Assembly (NCBI GenBank): GCA_030386875.1
Contig: CM059562.1
Location: 64,168,201-64,232,200 of the forward strand
Direction of reading: 5' to 3'
DNA: 64,000 nucleotides
Source: Morinoia aosen
Lineage: Eukaryota; Arthropoda; Malacostraca; Amphipoda; Talitridae
The notes below the pieces were generated by a model, which was not told where the DNA came from, did no database searches, and worked only from the letters and a program-made list of their open reading frames with translations. Below, piece by piece: positions 35,901 through 45,312 of this stretch. Made by a program: the position numbers and the translations under genes. Each line of letters opens with the position of its first letter. Position 1 is the first letter of the stretch.

Positions 35901-38188
35901 GAGATTAAGTACCGGAATGCCAAAATAATTAAACCCGTTTGCTCAGTTTTTCAAGTTACTACTCAGTTTTTCAGTCGCTATTCCTACGTAAATTTTCAAA
36001 TAAACTATCAACTTTTCACCAATCTCTTTTTCACCACTCTAGTTGTGTCTTTGTAAAGCATATGGCACTGTAATTAGAATGACCTTCACAATAGCCACAA
36101 ACTATGACATGGACTGATTCATAATATTCATGAATAATCGAGGCCATATGGCATTTCATTTTCCAACAGAGAAGTGATTTGAACTACTATTTTGCACACC
36201 TTTCACTGAGTACACTGACCTTACCATGCCAGATCATAGAGGATTTTTTCTACGACGAAATTGGATAAAAAGAGGTTCTTCTGTTTTCTTGATGGCAATG
36301 TCTTGCTGTCAATCAGAAAGAACGTATAAGACATGAGCACGTGGGAGACGGATCGCTCAGGGAGATGTAACTAAATTTCACGAGGGATTGAACTACAAAT
36401 AACTCTAGGAGAGTTGAGACCCGTGAGGTAAAGAGAAAAAAGTAGCCAGGTAAGCAGTCCGCAAACCTTGTAATTTGCAATTTTAACGTTAATCCAGGTT
36501 TGAACAAATTTAATGAGACTAAAAAGCCAACTTTGTCAATGTAAAGTTTTTTCAATGTACTTTGGGGATGAAAAGTTGTGAATGATTGTCCTAAACTCTA
36601 ATACGAATCGCCGCATTTGATTTGCTGATCAATAAATGAAAATGCCGTATATCTTACCGACTCTCATATGGTATTCTGAACTGGCTATAAATGAGTGTAA
36701 TGAACTCTTAATATGTACGTTCGTTAATACCTGTGTTAGTGTTACTCCTTTGAACAGCTCTTCACAGGAAGTACACACAAAATACACAAGTGTAATATAC
36801 AGAAGAGTACACAGCAGTAATAGATATACACACTAGTTTTTAACCATGAGTTATAGATGAATAAATATATCATACAACTCTGACTATAATTCAATTTCCA
36901 GTGTGCTCATTCATCTAACATGAATTCTTGAATTTTATTACCTGTGGTCATTAGAAATATCTGTATTTCTGTGTAGTGAGGTACCTTCCATTAAAATATG
37001 CCAAACGCCAAGGTGAGCCGCCTTTATTCTGGAAATTTTTTATTTCTTTGTCTTCGTCCTCTAGAGATTCGTGCTCTGACATAAGGGCAAAGCATTGAAC
37101 ATAGAAAATTTGGGCTCATTAGAAGCCAAATGGACCAAATACGTTTAATATATTTTACGATACCATCAACTTTTACCCTCATTATCGGCTATTCAAGCTT
37201 TTGATTAATATGAGCATAAAACTTTTGAGACCTTTGCAGTTTTCCAAAGCCATTGTTACCAACAAATAACAGCATCAAGGATGATGCTAAAAACGAGATA
37301 TTTTTAATGCATTGAGAAGGCTGTTGCTGGGAAAACGGTTCTATTATAGGCTTCGGAGTATAGTTCGTGAGGCGCTGACAGGTTTTTCTTTGAGAAAATA
37401 GTAAATTGCGAGTGTGCATCCCGGCTCAATAGAGCCAGGAAGAATTATGAACACAATAATGAAAGGTAATGGCCAGATTGGCCAGCCCTTGGTGCCCTTT
37501 TGCCGAGATTTTACCGAAGATTGCGCTGCTTCCTGACCGCCACTTCCTACGGCTCTGTGCGCACGCAGCTCGTACGTCTTCGACTCCAAATACAAGAATA
37601 AGAGGTACTACCTCAAAATTGCTATTCAAACGACTTCAATGACTGCCCCAAGTGATCACCAAAGCTTTCTTGAAGATGACGGATGCAGTTACCTCTCGTA
37701 AAGTTAAGCTATAAATGAGTTAAGCGCAATCAAACAATTAAGGCGCGCTACGGAAAAGGAGAAAGAGAGCATACATTGATCAGACGGAGCTTTGATGGGC
37801 TAATAGAGCTGGCTTGAGTGCAATATTTACTGCTCCCTGAATAGCCTCTGACTGTTCTACATGGTGAAGGTTAGAAACTCATTTATGCAATATCTCGGTG
37901 GATATGTTCTTTACACTTTTTTAAATGGTTCCATAGAAAAGGAAAGTAAACTGGAAATTGCGCAAATTTATGGAAAATATTTGGGAGTTCGTAGTGGAGT
38001 CGCTTCTAATTTATAAGAGATAAATGTAATGTATAATGTTTGATTATATGAAATTTTAGTACATGCAGTTAATTCCATGTAATTTTTTTTTACATGTCCC
38101 GCTTCAACAAGTGAACTCGAATTAATTACTCTTGAGGTGCTTGCCTCCTCCGTACATCCTCACTATAATGATTTGCCGAACATAAATA
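32991..38188. other. AT-rich stretch, no recognisable gene
   Basis: Frames are short on both strands. The minus-strand frames of 70-105 codons at 33256-33570, 34679-34969 and 37344-37629 show no family signature and no paired splice sites. The one notable item is a TATA-box-like site at 35568. Confidence 0.5.
35568..35600 (+). promoter_or_regulatory. Possible TATA-type core promoter
   Basis: TATATAGG at 35568-35575 is followed by a GC-rich segment (GCCGCGTTGCGTGCACGGCG). A start site would fall near 35598-35602 (CTGTAAGTCAAG), 30 bases downstream. The contrast with AT-rich flanks and the spacing are promoter-like. The same position also reads as a splice donor (ACT|GTAAGT), which conflicts. 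No downstream gene is recognised. Confidence 0.25.
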
Positions 38189-38321
38189 CAGTGTGGGGCA
38201 AAATAATGTACCACGTTGATTAAATCGAGAGATTCCCCCTTTCTAGACCACGTACAATTATGAAAATTAGACTACATGTATATAAACATGAGTATCAAAA
38301 AGTTAAAAATATATCTAAATC
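38189..38321 (+). repeat. Left terminal inverted repeat of the Tc1-like element
   Basis: It starts CAGTGTGGGGCAAAATAATG next to a TA dinucleotide. CAGTG plus a G-rich stretch is typical of Tc1-family ends. It pairs with 39657-39790 and runs to about ATATATCTAA at 38321, where the right arm has GATACATCTAA. Confidence 0.85.
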
Positions 38322-38410
38322 CTCCCAAAATTTAATAGAAAAAATATATTGGGACTTGTATAATGAGTACGTGAGAAACATTTTAAAATACATTTCAAGA
38401 TATATATACA

Positions 38411-39433
38411 TTAATACTTCATTGCATAGCCGTTATTATTAATTATGGCTTCGAAACGTTCAGAGTAGTTCACTGCGAACCTTTTAAAAGTTTCGGGTGT
38501 AACCTTTTCCCGTTCTTCATTGCAAAGTTCTTTTAATTCAGTGATGTTACTGGGACCTCTCTTCCGAATCTTCAGTTTCAATTCCCTCCACAATTTTTAG
38601 ATCGGATTCTTGTCCGGAGATTGACTTGGCCATTCTAAAATGTTTATCTTCTGCATCCTCAACCATTCCTTTTTTTCGTTAACAGTGTGCTTTGGATCGT
38701 TTTCTTCTTGGAAGGCTCACCCATGTTTCAATTTTAACAAAAGAGCTGAAGTTAAGAGTGGCTCTTCCAATATTTCATAATATTTTCTGCCATTCATGGT
38801 TCCCTCAATGATATGAAATCTATCTGCCTCTGATGAGCTAAAACATTCCCACACTATGATTGAGCCACCACCTCCAAATTCAACAGTGGGTATGGTGTAC
38901 TTTGGTTTATACTCTTCGTTTTGTTACCTCCAAACATGATTTGTGCTGTTTCTCTCAAATAATTTGGTTTTGGTTGCATTTGACCACAGTACCGAGTTTC
39001 AAAACGACGCTGGCTTATTCAAATAGTCGTAGGCATACTTCAGCCTGGCCTTGACGTGACGTTTCTGGAGAAGAGATGTCCTACGAGGGGTGCGGGAGCG
39101 AAGACCTTCACGGCGTAGTGCCCTGCTGATCGTGTGTTTGCTGGCTTCGATTCCAGATGCCCTGAGATTATCCTTCAGTTCTTCACGAGTAGTTTGAGGC
39201 CTCTGCACTACTGTTCGGATCAATTTTCGAACAGCACTGCCGTTAATCTTTCGTGGAAGGCCAGTTCGAGGCTTGCTGAGAATCGTATTTCGGTATTTCC
39301 ACTTACGTATTTTGGTTCCAACCGAGTCTAAAGGAACACTTAGTTCTGCACATGTCTTCCGATATCCCAAACCTTCATTATAAAGTTCCACAATACATTC
39401 GCGAAAGTCTTGGATGTTGTCATTTTTACCCAC
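38411..39433 (-). pseudogene. Tc1-like transposase pseudogene, one frame with four stops
   Basis: The frame spans 341 codons including the final stop, the usual length for this family, and shows no frameshift. The N-terminus has the paired helix-turn-helix region (about residues 1-70), a GLPRK hinge and a second HTH with SKHTISRALRREGLRSRTPRR. Later come NHVWR, GGGSIIVWECF, the NDPKH block and [11 protein letters not shown], then a conserved tail ending in NGYAMKY. Internal stops are at 38999-39001 (codon 145), 38924-38926 (170), 38717-38719 (239) and 38597-38599 (279). The start reads GTG where MGK would be expected. The three catalytic acidic positions read Asn (152), Glu (244) and stop (279); the last two are 34 residues apart, the DD34E spacing. 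It cannot make a functional enzyme. Confidence 0.93.
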
Positions 39434-39656
39434 GCTTACGACCTTTCAGAACGAGAGCCGCTGTACCAATGACACGTTATTGGAGATGAATGCTGATGAA
39501 AGTTTGATTGTCAAATAATAAAATGTATTAGAACATTCTGAAATAATTCTGCAATAATTTTAATATATAACATCGAGAAAAAAGTCGGCTTCTGTAACCT
39601 TTTGTTCTCGTATTTATTTTCCACGTTCCTATAATTTTTTTGTGCTAAATATTTGT

Positions 39657-39790
39657 CGGTTTTAGATGTATCATTACACTTTTTATACTGTTGTTAATAT
39701 AAAGTCCAATTTTCGTAATTGTACGTGATTTAGAAACGTGGAATCTGGCGATTTAACAACGTATTGTATTATTTTACCCTCCCTATTTTA
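39657..39790 (-). repeat. Right terminal inverted repeat of the Tc1-like element
   Basis: Its reverse complement aligns with 38189-38321 over the whole length, with scattered substitutions and small indels. The outermost ten bases have diverged (AGGGAGGG against GTGTGGGG), so binding of an active transposase would probably be impaired; that is inference. Confidence 0.83.
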
Positions 39791-39819
39791 TACACATATA
39801 TATATATAATAAATATAAG

Positions 39820-39909
39820 AACAAAAGTGGGAGGATGCAAGGTTTTTATATCATAGATACTCGTATCATTCGAATTATATAAAAAACCTGGCATCCACTC
39901 ACTTTTGTT
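39820..39909. repeat. 90-nt near-perfect hairpin beside the Tc1-like element
   Basis: The left arm begins AACAAAAGTGGGAGGATGC and the right arm ends GCATCCACTCACTTTTGTT. About 33 positions pair, interrupted by two mismatches, one G.T pair and one bulged A. The loop is about 25 nt and itself contains GATAC-TC-GTATC. It could be a small MITE, a solo hairpin repeat or a pre-miRNA-like precursor. The position 30 bp outside a transposon end favours a mobile origin; that is inference. Confidence 0.75.
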
Positions 39910-40374
39910 TACAAAATAAAAAATCGCGGCTATGAACATTGAATTTATCGAGTAAGAAAATGCAACATATCGCCAAAAAAAAGATTTACTGTAGAAAAAT
40001 TCTAAAAACTTTTCAGGTAACTATCAATCCCCGCGCAGTTTCATGAGAAAGTAAAACCACTGGGCTTGGACAAGGCTCCTTCCATTACAGAAGTATGCAG
40101 TGCTTATGAAAGCTAATTGTTCCTTCGTTCAGTTCGTCATCTTGGCGACAGTTTCAAAGCAGGATGAATTTTACTTTGTCGTCTGATTCTTATCATGGCT
40201 GTTGTATCATGAATACGTAGGTACGAAATAAACGATACAAATCTCATGATTCCACTGCCGTTTTGTTTTTAAAAATCCGTTCATTGCAACAAAAGTTATT
40301 AAACATTTTTTCCAGTCTCGTATTTAAAAAAACAAAACCCTGTATATTGGATATGCAGGTTGCATTCATTCATA

Positions 40375-40405
40375 CAAGGTTGTGGGTAAAAATGTATACC
40401 TTTTA
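40375..40405 (+). repeat. Left terminal inverted repeat of the mariner-type element
   Basis: CAAGGTTGTGGGTAAAAATG then TATACCTTTT. It is the inverse of 41708-41738. Confidence 0.75.
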
Positions 40406-40507
40406 TAATTGCCATAACCTTTTTCGCAGACAGGATAGGGAAATAAAGCTTTTATTATTGGAAAGAAGAAGAGTTATTTTATTATTTTACTTTGCTGGAC
40501 CTACTAT

Positions 40508-41394
40508 TCAAAAATGCCCACTAAGAGCTGCAATATATTTCTCGATGCGGCCAGCGAAATTTCTGATGACACTCTCAAGAACCTCGCTGCTGATTGTGCT
40601 TACCACTTCCAGGACTTCTCTCTTGAGGTCTTCTCGAGTTGTTGGATATGTGGTCTTTCATATGACCCCAAAGGAATTAATCTAACGGGGAAAGGTCTGG
40701 CGATCGTGCCGGCCAGGGAAACGATCTCTTGTTCGAAATTAACCTGCTGGGAAATTATTGATTAATCCACTCCATGGATAACCCCGATGTGTGCGGTGGA
40801 GCTCCATCCTGCTGAAACCATAGTCTTTCTGTACCTTATCTTCAAAAATTTCTATCAACATCTCAAGATAATCTTTCGCTGGACATAGATGCTGCGTTGT
40901 TGGTGTACTAATCTTCAAAAAAGTATGGGCCCTAAATTTTTGTGGCACTCATGCCACACCACACCGTCATTTTTAATTGGGGAGTGTAATGGTTTCTCCA
41001 CATTAAATTCTGCTCTTGTTCTCGACCATTTTCGATAATTTTGTTTATGTGGAGTACCATTTAAATAAATGTGGGGTTGATCGCCTAAACTTATCTTATT
41101 AAATTGGATGGTATGGTTAGCCTCCATTTCTTTTTTTTTTGGCAAAATTCCACTTCATTGACCGAATCATTCATTGATATTGACTGGTTAGTTTTCGATT
41201 GGTATGACTTTAGATGCAGATCTTTCTTCAAGATAGTCATCACAGTGCTTCTGTTAATTCCATTTTGGAACGCTAATTTCCGAGAATAGTTCGTGTTTTC
41301 ATCTTGGATTAAAGTTCTCAGTCATTCAACATTTTCCGCTGTGCGATCAGAAACTTTTCTTCCAGATCTTCCTTTATTAATGTTTCCCACAATA
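40508..41394 (-). pseudogene. Tc1/mariner-superfamily transposase pseudogene, frameshifted
   Basis: Fragments in two or more frames follow the family order. They begin with GRSGRKVSDRTAENVE (before about 41310), then NGINRSTVMTILKKDLHL, an HTH of the kind these transposases use. Next is GDQPHIYLNG...NYRKW (first catalytic Asp region), then VVWHECHKNLGPILF, WFQQDGAPPHT (second Asp intact), and WPARSPDLSPLD followed by a stop and FLWGHMKD (third acidic residue is Asp). The end is TTREDLKREVLEVV...FAGRIEKY and a stop at 40508-40510. It differs from the neighbouring Tc1-like copy in having Asp, not Glu, at the third site and a longer D-to-D spacing of about 40 residues. Stops and frameshifts make it inactive. 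Confidence 0.88.
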
Positions 41395-41707
41395 AACTAT
41401 GATTGCCATTTTTGGAAGTTGCTCTGAATCGTTATTTTGTTTGATTTGAATCTGTATTCCAAGAAGAATTTACTCTGAGTCCCGACGATGGATCCAATAT
41501 TCGTCATTTCTTCGATGATGAACTTGTGTTGTTGAAAGAGTCAGTTGTGTCATGTTTGCTGATTACAATACTCTTTTCTCTAGCATCCGTGATGCTTAAG
41601 CTCATTGGGGGTAAACCATTTACGTAAGAAAACATTGAATTCTGTCCTTTAGGATCTTTTATGTTGTAGTCTCCTATTTCATATATTTAAGAAGTTTTTG
41701 AAATTTC

Positions 41708-41738
41708 AAAAGGTATACATTTTTAGCAGCCACCCTGG
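41708..41738 (-). repeat. Right terminal inverted repeat of the mariner-type element
   Basis: Read on the minus strand it is CCAGGGTGGCTGCTAAAAATG then TATACCTTTT, matching the left end exactly in the inner 18 bases. Confidence 0.75.
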
Positions 41739-41947
41739 ATGTTTCATTACTGTAATGATGAAAGGTTCATCAGGCAGTACTGCCCAAATGTAAATTCGAG
41801 AAAAGTATATTGGCAAGATAAAATTTTGGGTTACCATCATTTTTTGATTTCGATACCATCATTCATCAAAATAAGTTCTTCCTTCAATGCAGTTTACATT
41901 AGATCGATACACAGTTGTATAATAATATAGAAAATGACACTCATTTT

Positions 41948-42761
41948 TGCTTGCTTGCTTGTTTGCTTACTTGCTTGTTTGCTTGCTTGCTTGCTTGCTT
42001 GTTTGCTTGCTTGCTTGCTTGTTTGCTTGCTTGCTTGTTTGCTTGCTTGCTTGTTTGCTTGCTTGCTTGCTTGTTTGCTTGCTTGTTTGCTTGCTTGCTT
42101 GTTTGCTTGCTTGCTTGTTTGCTTGTTTGCTTGCTTGCTTGTTTGCTTGCTTGCTTGTTTGCTTGCTTGTTTGCTTGCTTGCTTGTTTGCTTGCTTTCTT
42201 GTTCGCTTGCTTGTTTGCTTGCTTGCTTGTTTGCTTGCTTGTTTGCTTGCTTGCTTGTTTGCTTGCTTGCTTGTTCGCTTGCTTGTTTGCTTGCTTGCTT
42301 GTTTGCTTGTTTGCTTGCTTGTTTGCTTGCTTGTTTGCTTGCTTGCTTGTTTGCTTGCTTGCTTGTTCGCTTGCTTGTTTGCTTGCTTGCTTGTTTGCTT
42401 GCTTGCTTGTTCGCCTGCTTTTTTACTTGCTTGTTTGCTTGCTTGCTTGTTTGCTTGCTTGCTTGTTTGCTTGCTTGCTTGTTTGCTTGCTTGCTTGTTT
42501 GCTTGCTTGTTTGCTTGCTTGCTTGTTCGCTTGCTTGCTTGTTCGCTTGCTTGTTTGCTTGCTTGCTTGCTTGTTTGCTTGCTTGTTTGCTTGCTTGTTT
42601 GCTTACTTGTTTGCTTGCTTGCTTGTTTGCTTGCTTGCTTGTTTTCTTGCTTGTTTGCTTGCTTGCTTGTTTGCTTGCTTGTTTGCTTGCTTGCTTGTTT
42701 GCTTGCTTGCTTGTTTGTTGCTCGTTTGCTTGCTTGTTTGCTTGCTTGCTTGCTTGCTTGG
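41948..42761. repeat. 0.8-kb TTGC/TTGT compound microsatellite
   Basis: Tetranucleotide units GCTT and GTTT alternate, mostly two or three GCTT per GTTT, giving local periods of 12 and 16 bp. GTTC, ACTT and TTTC variants are scattered. No frame on either strand of CTTG repeats contains a stop, which explains the five overlapping 286-351-codon open frames (Leu/Ala/Cys-rich on plus, Lys/Gln/Ala/Ser-rich on minus). None is a gene. Confidence 0.97.
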
Positions 42762-42948
42762 TCCGTCTCTTCCACGTTCTCAAAGGATGCTTAATGGCCG
42801 TATCTATGATACGAGTTTCACCAGTGCACAAGTACAAGAATATTTTAATTGCGGACACGATTAGAATAGATGTATTTGTTTGTCATCCCCCTCTGGGAGA
42901 TTCATTTGAGGAAAATATCGAATCTCATCATTTTAGACGGTCCGCGTA

Positions 42949-43124
42949 CACTATACCATTTACAAGTTGATTTGCTCCAAATAAATTTTGATTTGATCCT
43001 CGCGAAATTAGAATTGCTCAAAGTGAATTTTAATTTGCTCCTCGTGAAAATAGAATTGCTCCAAGTGAATTTTGATTTGATCCTAGTGAAAATAGAATTG
43101 CTCCAAGTGAAATTTGATTTGGTC
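42949..43124 (+). repeat. Left subterminal 42-bp repeat array and TIR
   Basis: After CACTATACCATTTAC and AGTTGATTTGCTCC come 42-bp monomers of the form GATCCTCGTGAAAATAGAAT then TGCTCCAAGTGAATTTTGAT. 42 bp equals 14 codons, so the array is open and would read VNFDLILVKIELLQ per repeat. The opposite strand is open as well, so the frame is a by-product. Confidence 0.85.
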
Positions 43125-43129
43125 TTTTT

Positions 43130-44291
43130 CTATTTTAAATAATTACATAAGAATTTCATTGGCTTTAAATTGTTATTTGAAAGAATCTTAGTGAAATTTA
43201 TTTCTTCTTTGTGAACTGATTTTATTCCAACAGTGCGTACAAAGATATAGAGATTTTGCTGAGTATAATTTACAAAAAATACAGACTATAATTTTCGTTG
43301 TATTAGCCATTATTTATTATCAAACCATTTGACAAAGCAGTCGTATCTCAGACACTTTTGTCAAAGAAGCATCACAGAGATACCGCCACGTTGCACATTG
43401 CTGCACATCACGTCGCACCTTGTGTAGACATGCTAACGTCATAAGCAATGAGTGCACTGAAAGAAATAATAGCCCTATTTTGAAACACCCAGGTGCATCT
43501 GACGTTTGTCCCAAAACCGAGACACGCAGATGCATCATCTATGAGACACCCAAGATTAGGATGCATACCAGTGTCTCCAGACCCGATTTAGAGACGATCA
43601 AGTGTCACACTAAAAGTGCATCAGTGTCTCATCGATGAGACACTTGGACTTCAGTTTGATGCATTTATAACTGATATCTCACACAAAACTCTACGGATAT
43701 CAAGCTGTAGCATTGCACTGCCAAGCAAGGTTGACGCTTCCAGCGCCATGAAGAAACTTCGATACGCTAACGTAATCTTGAGCTAAGCGATAGCTGCTGC
43801 AAGTGACATCAATTCATGGTCTTACCGCTGAAAAACTGCGCCAGGAACTAGACTCGTCTCCAGCATTTAGACTTTTTAATGACACCAGCCATACTTCTCG
43901 TTCAGCTGAGAGGAGTAGCGATAATGCGTTACCTTCCTATCAAGTGACCATTCAGATATTTCAGATATTCTACCGAAGAAGTTATAATCGTGACAAAAAT
44001 TTCATTTGCTCCGTGTTACATTTACTGAACACTTAAATAACAAAAGTTAGATTTGAGGGGTGACTAAGCTATTACATCATTATCGTTAATAAAAATAGGC
44101 AGCATTTTGAGACACTTCGCGCTCATCGACGTATCGCACTTCCGATGAGACATCTACTCTGTTTTTGAGACGTTCTGGGTATCTATGAGACTGCTGAACA
44201 GCCATGAGACACTTAGAAAGGCAAAAATTTCTTTCAGCGTGTCCACCTCAACTCCAAACATCTTCATCTTTCAGAAACCAAAACCTTCAAG
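43130..44291. other. Element interior with recurring GAGACAC words
   Basis: No coherent protein frame. The word GAGACAC, or its inverse GTGTCTC, recurs about ten times between 43345 and 44215, often as (T/G)ATGAGACAC. The clearest case is a perfect 22-bp palindrome at 43623-43644, half-site AGTGTCTCATC. Short ORFs of 72-77 codons overlap here on both strands and look unconvincing. Confidence 0.5.
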
Positions 44292-44593
44292 ATGAAGTAT
44301 AATAAAACAAGTGCGCGAGACAGACAGAGAATAATAGAATCTTTCAAAAGTGAAGAGGACTGTAAGAAAGCTGCAAACCCACATTGAAATAATGTGAAGA
44401 CTGCATACAGGTGGATGAAAAATAAGCATGTCATATCTAAGAAGAAAAAAAAAATTATGAGAAATGTCCCAAAATATTGAGGACACTGACAGCAGCCATA
44501 GAAGAAAATGCTTCGATTACTCTCCCACAACTTCGCAGAGAAGTAAAACAAGATCATGACGTTGATCAAGGAGATCTTATAGAAATATGTTAA
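44292..44593 (+). pseudogene. Transposase N-terminus relic inside the 2.6-kb element
   Basis: It begins at an ATG at 44292 with MKYNKTSARDRQRIIESF and EEDCKKAAN, an in-frame stop, then NVKTAYRWMKNKHVISKKK. After a frameshift near 44475 it continues TLTAAIEENASITLPQLRRE and ends at 44593. This is the order of the DNA-binding part of Tc1/mariner-related transposases: a first HTH ending in TAYRW, a basic linker, then an EENASITLPQL-type helix before the second HTH. The catalytic half is missing. I am confident it is a transposase-type HTH relic and less so of the exact family. Confidence 0.7.
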
Positions 44594-44800
44594 TGAGGCA
44601 ATAATTATCAAAGCTTGTGCAAACGTTTTAATGTATGCTTACATTTCATTTTGTCATATTTAGTTATGACGTTTCAGCAGTATTATTCTTTCGATAACAT
44701 TACTGTACTTCTTCATCAAATGCTTTTGTACACGAGTTATCTGAAAAATATATATTTATTATTTCTTTAATTTTAAAACTATTTCTATCAATTAATTGTC

Positions 44801-44941
44801 CAATCCCGCTAGGGATTGCGACCTAAACATGTTAATGATGATAATGATAATAATGTTTTATTCGATAGGGTGTCATCTACCGGATGATCGTCGGTAGGAA
44901 ATAACCTTTAGGGAATACAGCTACTGGATGATCGTCAGCAG
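44801..44941. other. Three short hairpins within the element
   Basis: At 44801-44818 CAATCCC-GCTA-GGGATTG forms a perfect 7-bp stem. At 44877-44897 CTACCG and CGGTAG flank GATGATCGT. At 44921-44941 CTACTG and CAGCAG flank the same nine bases. Between the last two, one stem pair changed from C-G to T-A and kept pairing, while another changed to a mismatch. Confidence 0.6.
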
Positions 44942-45312
44942 GTTACCGGTTGCACATGTGATCCCAAAACCCTGCACACTATTGAAAGTCCCTTTGCTTA
45001 TGTGCCTTTTACTGGTAGATAAATTAATTAACGAAGTAATCAATCAATTAGTCTTTCTGCAAAATTTATTAATATGTAGTTAATTGTTAATTAACATTAA
45101 ATAAAAAATAAATATTTACTAACTATTATTAATTACCCGTGAAAGAACAGATTTTGCAATCAAAAAATGTTTAAACCAAGGTTCAACCCTGTGGTTAGGG
45201 CAATATATAGTATTTTATATATTTTAAATGCACCAGCCGCCTATAAAATTACGTAATTTGGATAATGTAACTATAACAAACTAAAAATTATTTGAATCGA
45301 TCGCAAATTAAC

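Larger units (their letters stand above)
38189..39790 (-). mobile_element. Complete but dead Tc1-like DNA transposon with long TIRs
   Basis: The element is about 1.6 kb. The left end begins TA|CAGTGTGGGGCAAAATAAT at 38187. The right end, read on the minus strand, begins near 39790 with AGGGAGGGTAAAATAATAC. The two ends are recognisably homologous for about 130 bp inward, sharing ACGTTG, TTAAATCG, AGATTCC, CACGTACAATTA and GAAAATT in the same order. They therefore form long terminal inverted repeats. A Tc1-type transposase gene lies between them on the minus strand. The right TA duplication is not clear. The diverged TIRs fit an old insertion. Confidence 0.9.
40375..41738 (-). mobile_element. 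Decayed mariner-type element, about 1.36 kb
   Basis: Inverted ends are visible. At the left, TA|CAAGGTTGTGGGTAAAAATG starts at 40373 and continues into TATACCTTTT. At the right, the minus strand reads CCAGGGTGGCTGCTAAAAATG and continues identically. The inner 18 bp of the two ends match exactly and the outer 13 bp match at 8 positions. A broken transposase lies between them on the minus strand. The size is typical of mariner-type elements. No clear right-hand TA is kept. Confidence 0.8.

Noticed and set aside
40263..40765. Plus-strand ORFs of 140 and 83 codons
   Set aside because: Antisense readings across the mariner-type element, whose minus-strand frame carries recognisable transposase motifs.
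41894..42970. Cys/Leu-rich 351-codon membrane protein and Lys/Gln-rich 305-codon protein
   Set aside because: Simple TTGC/TTGT microsatellite without stops in any frame.
44264..44611. 115-codon minus-strand ORF, Phe/Leu-rich
   Set aside because: It lies antisense to the transposase N-terminal relic, which has the recognisable motifs.
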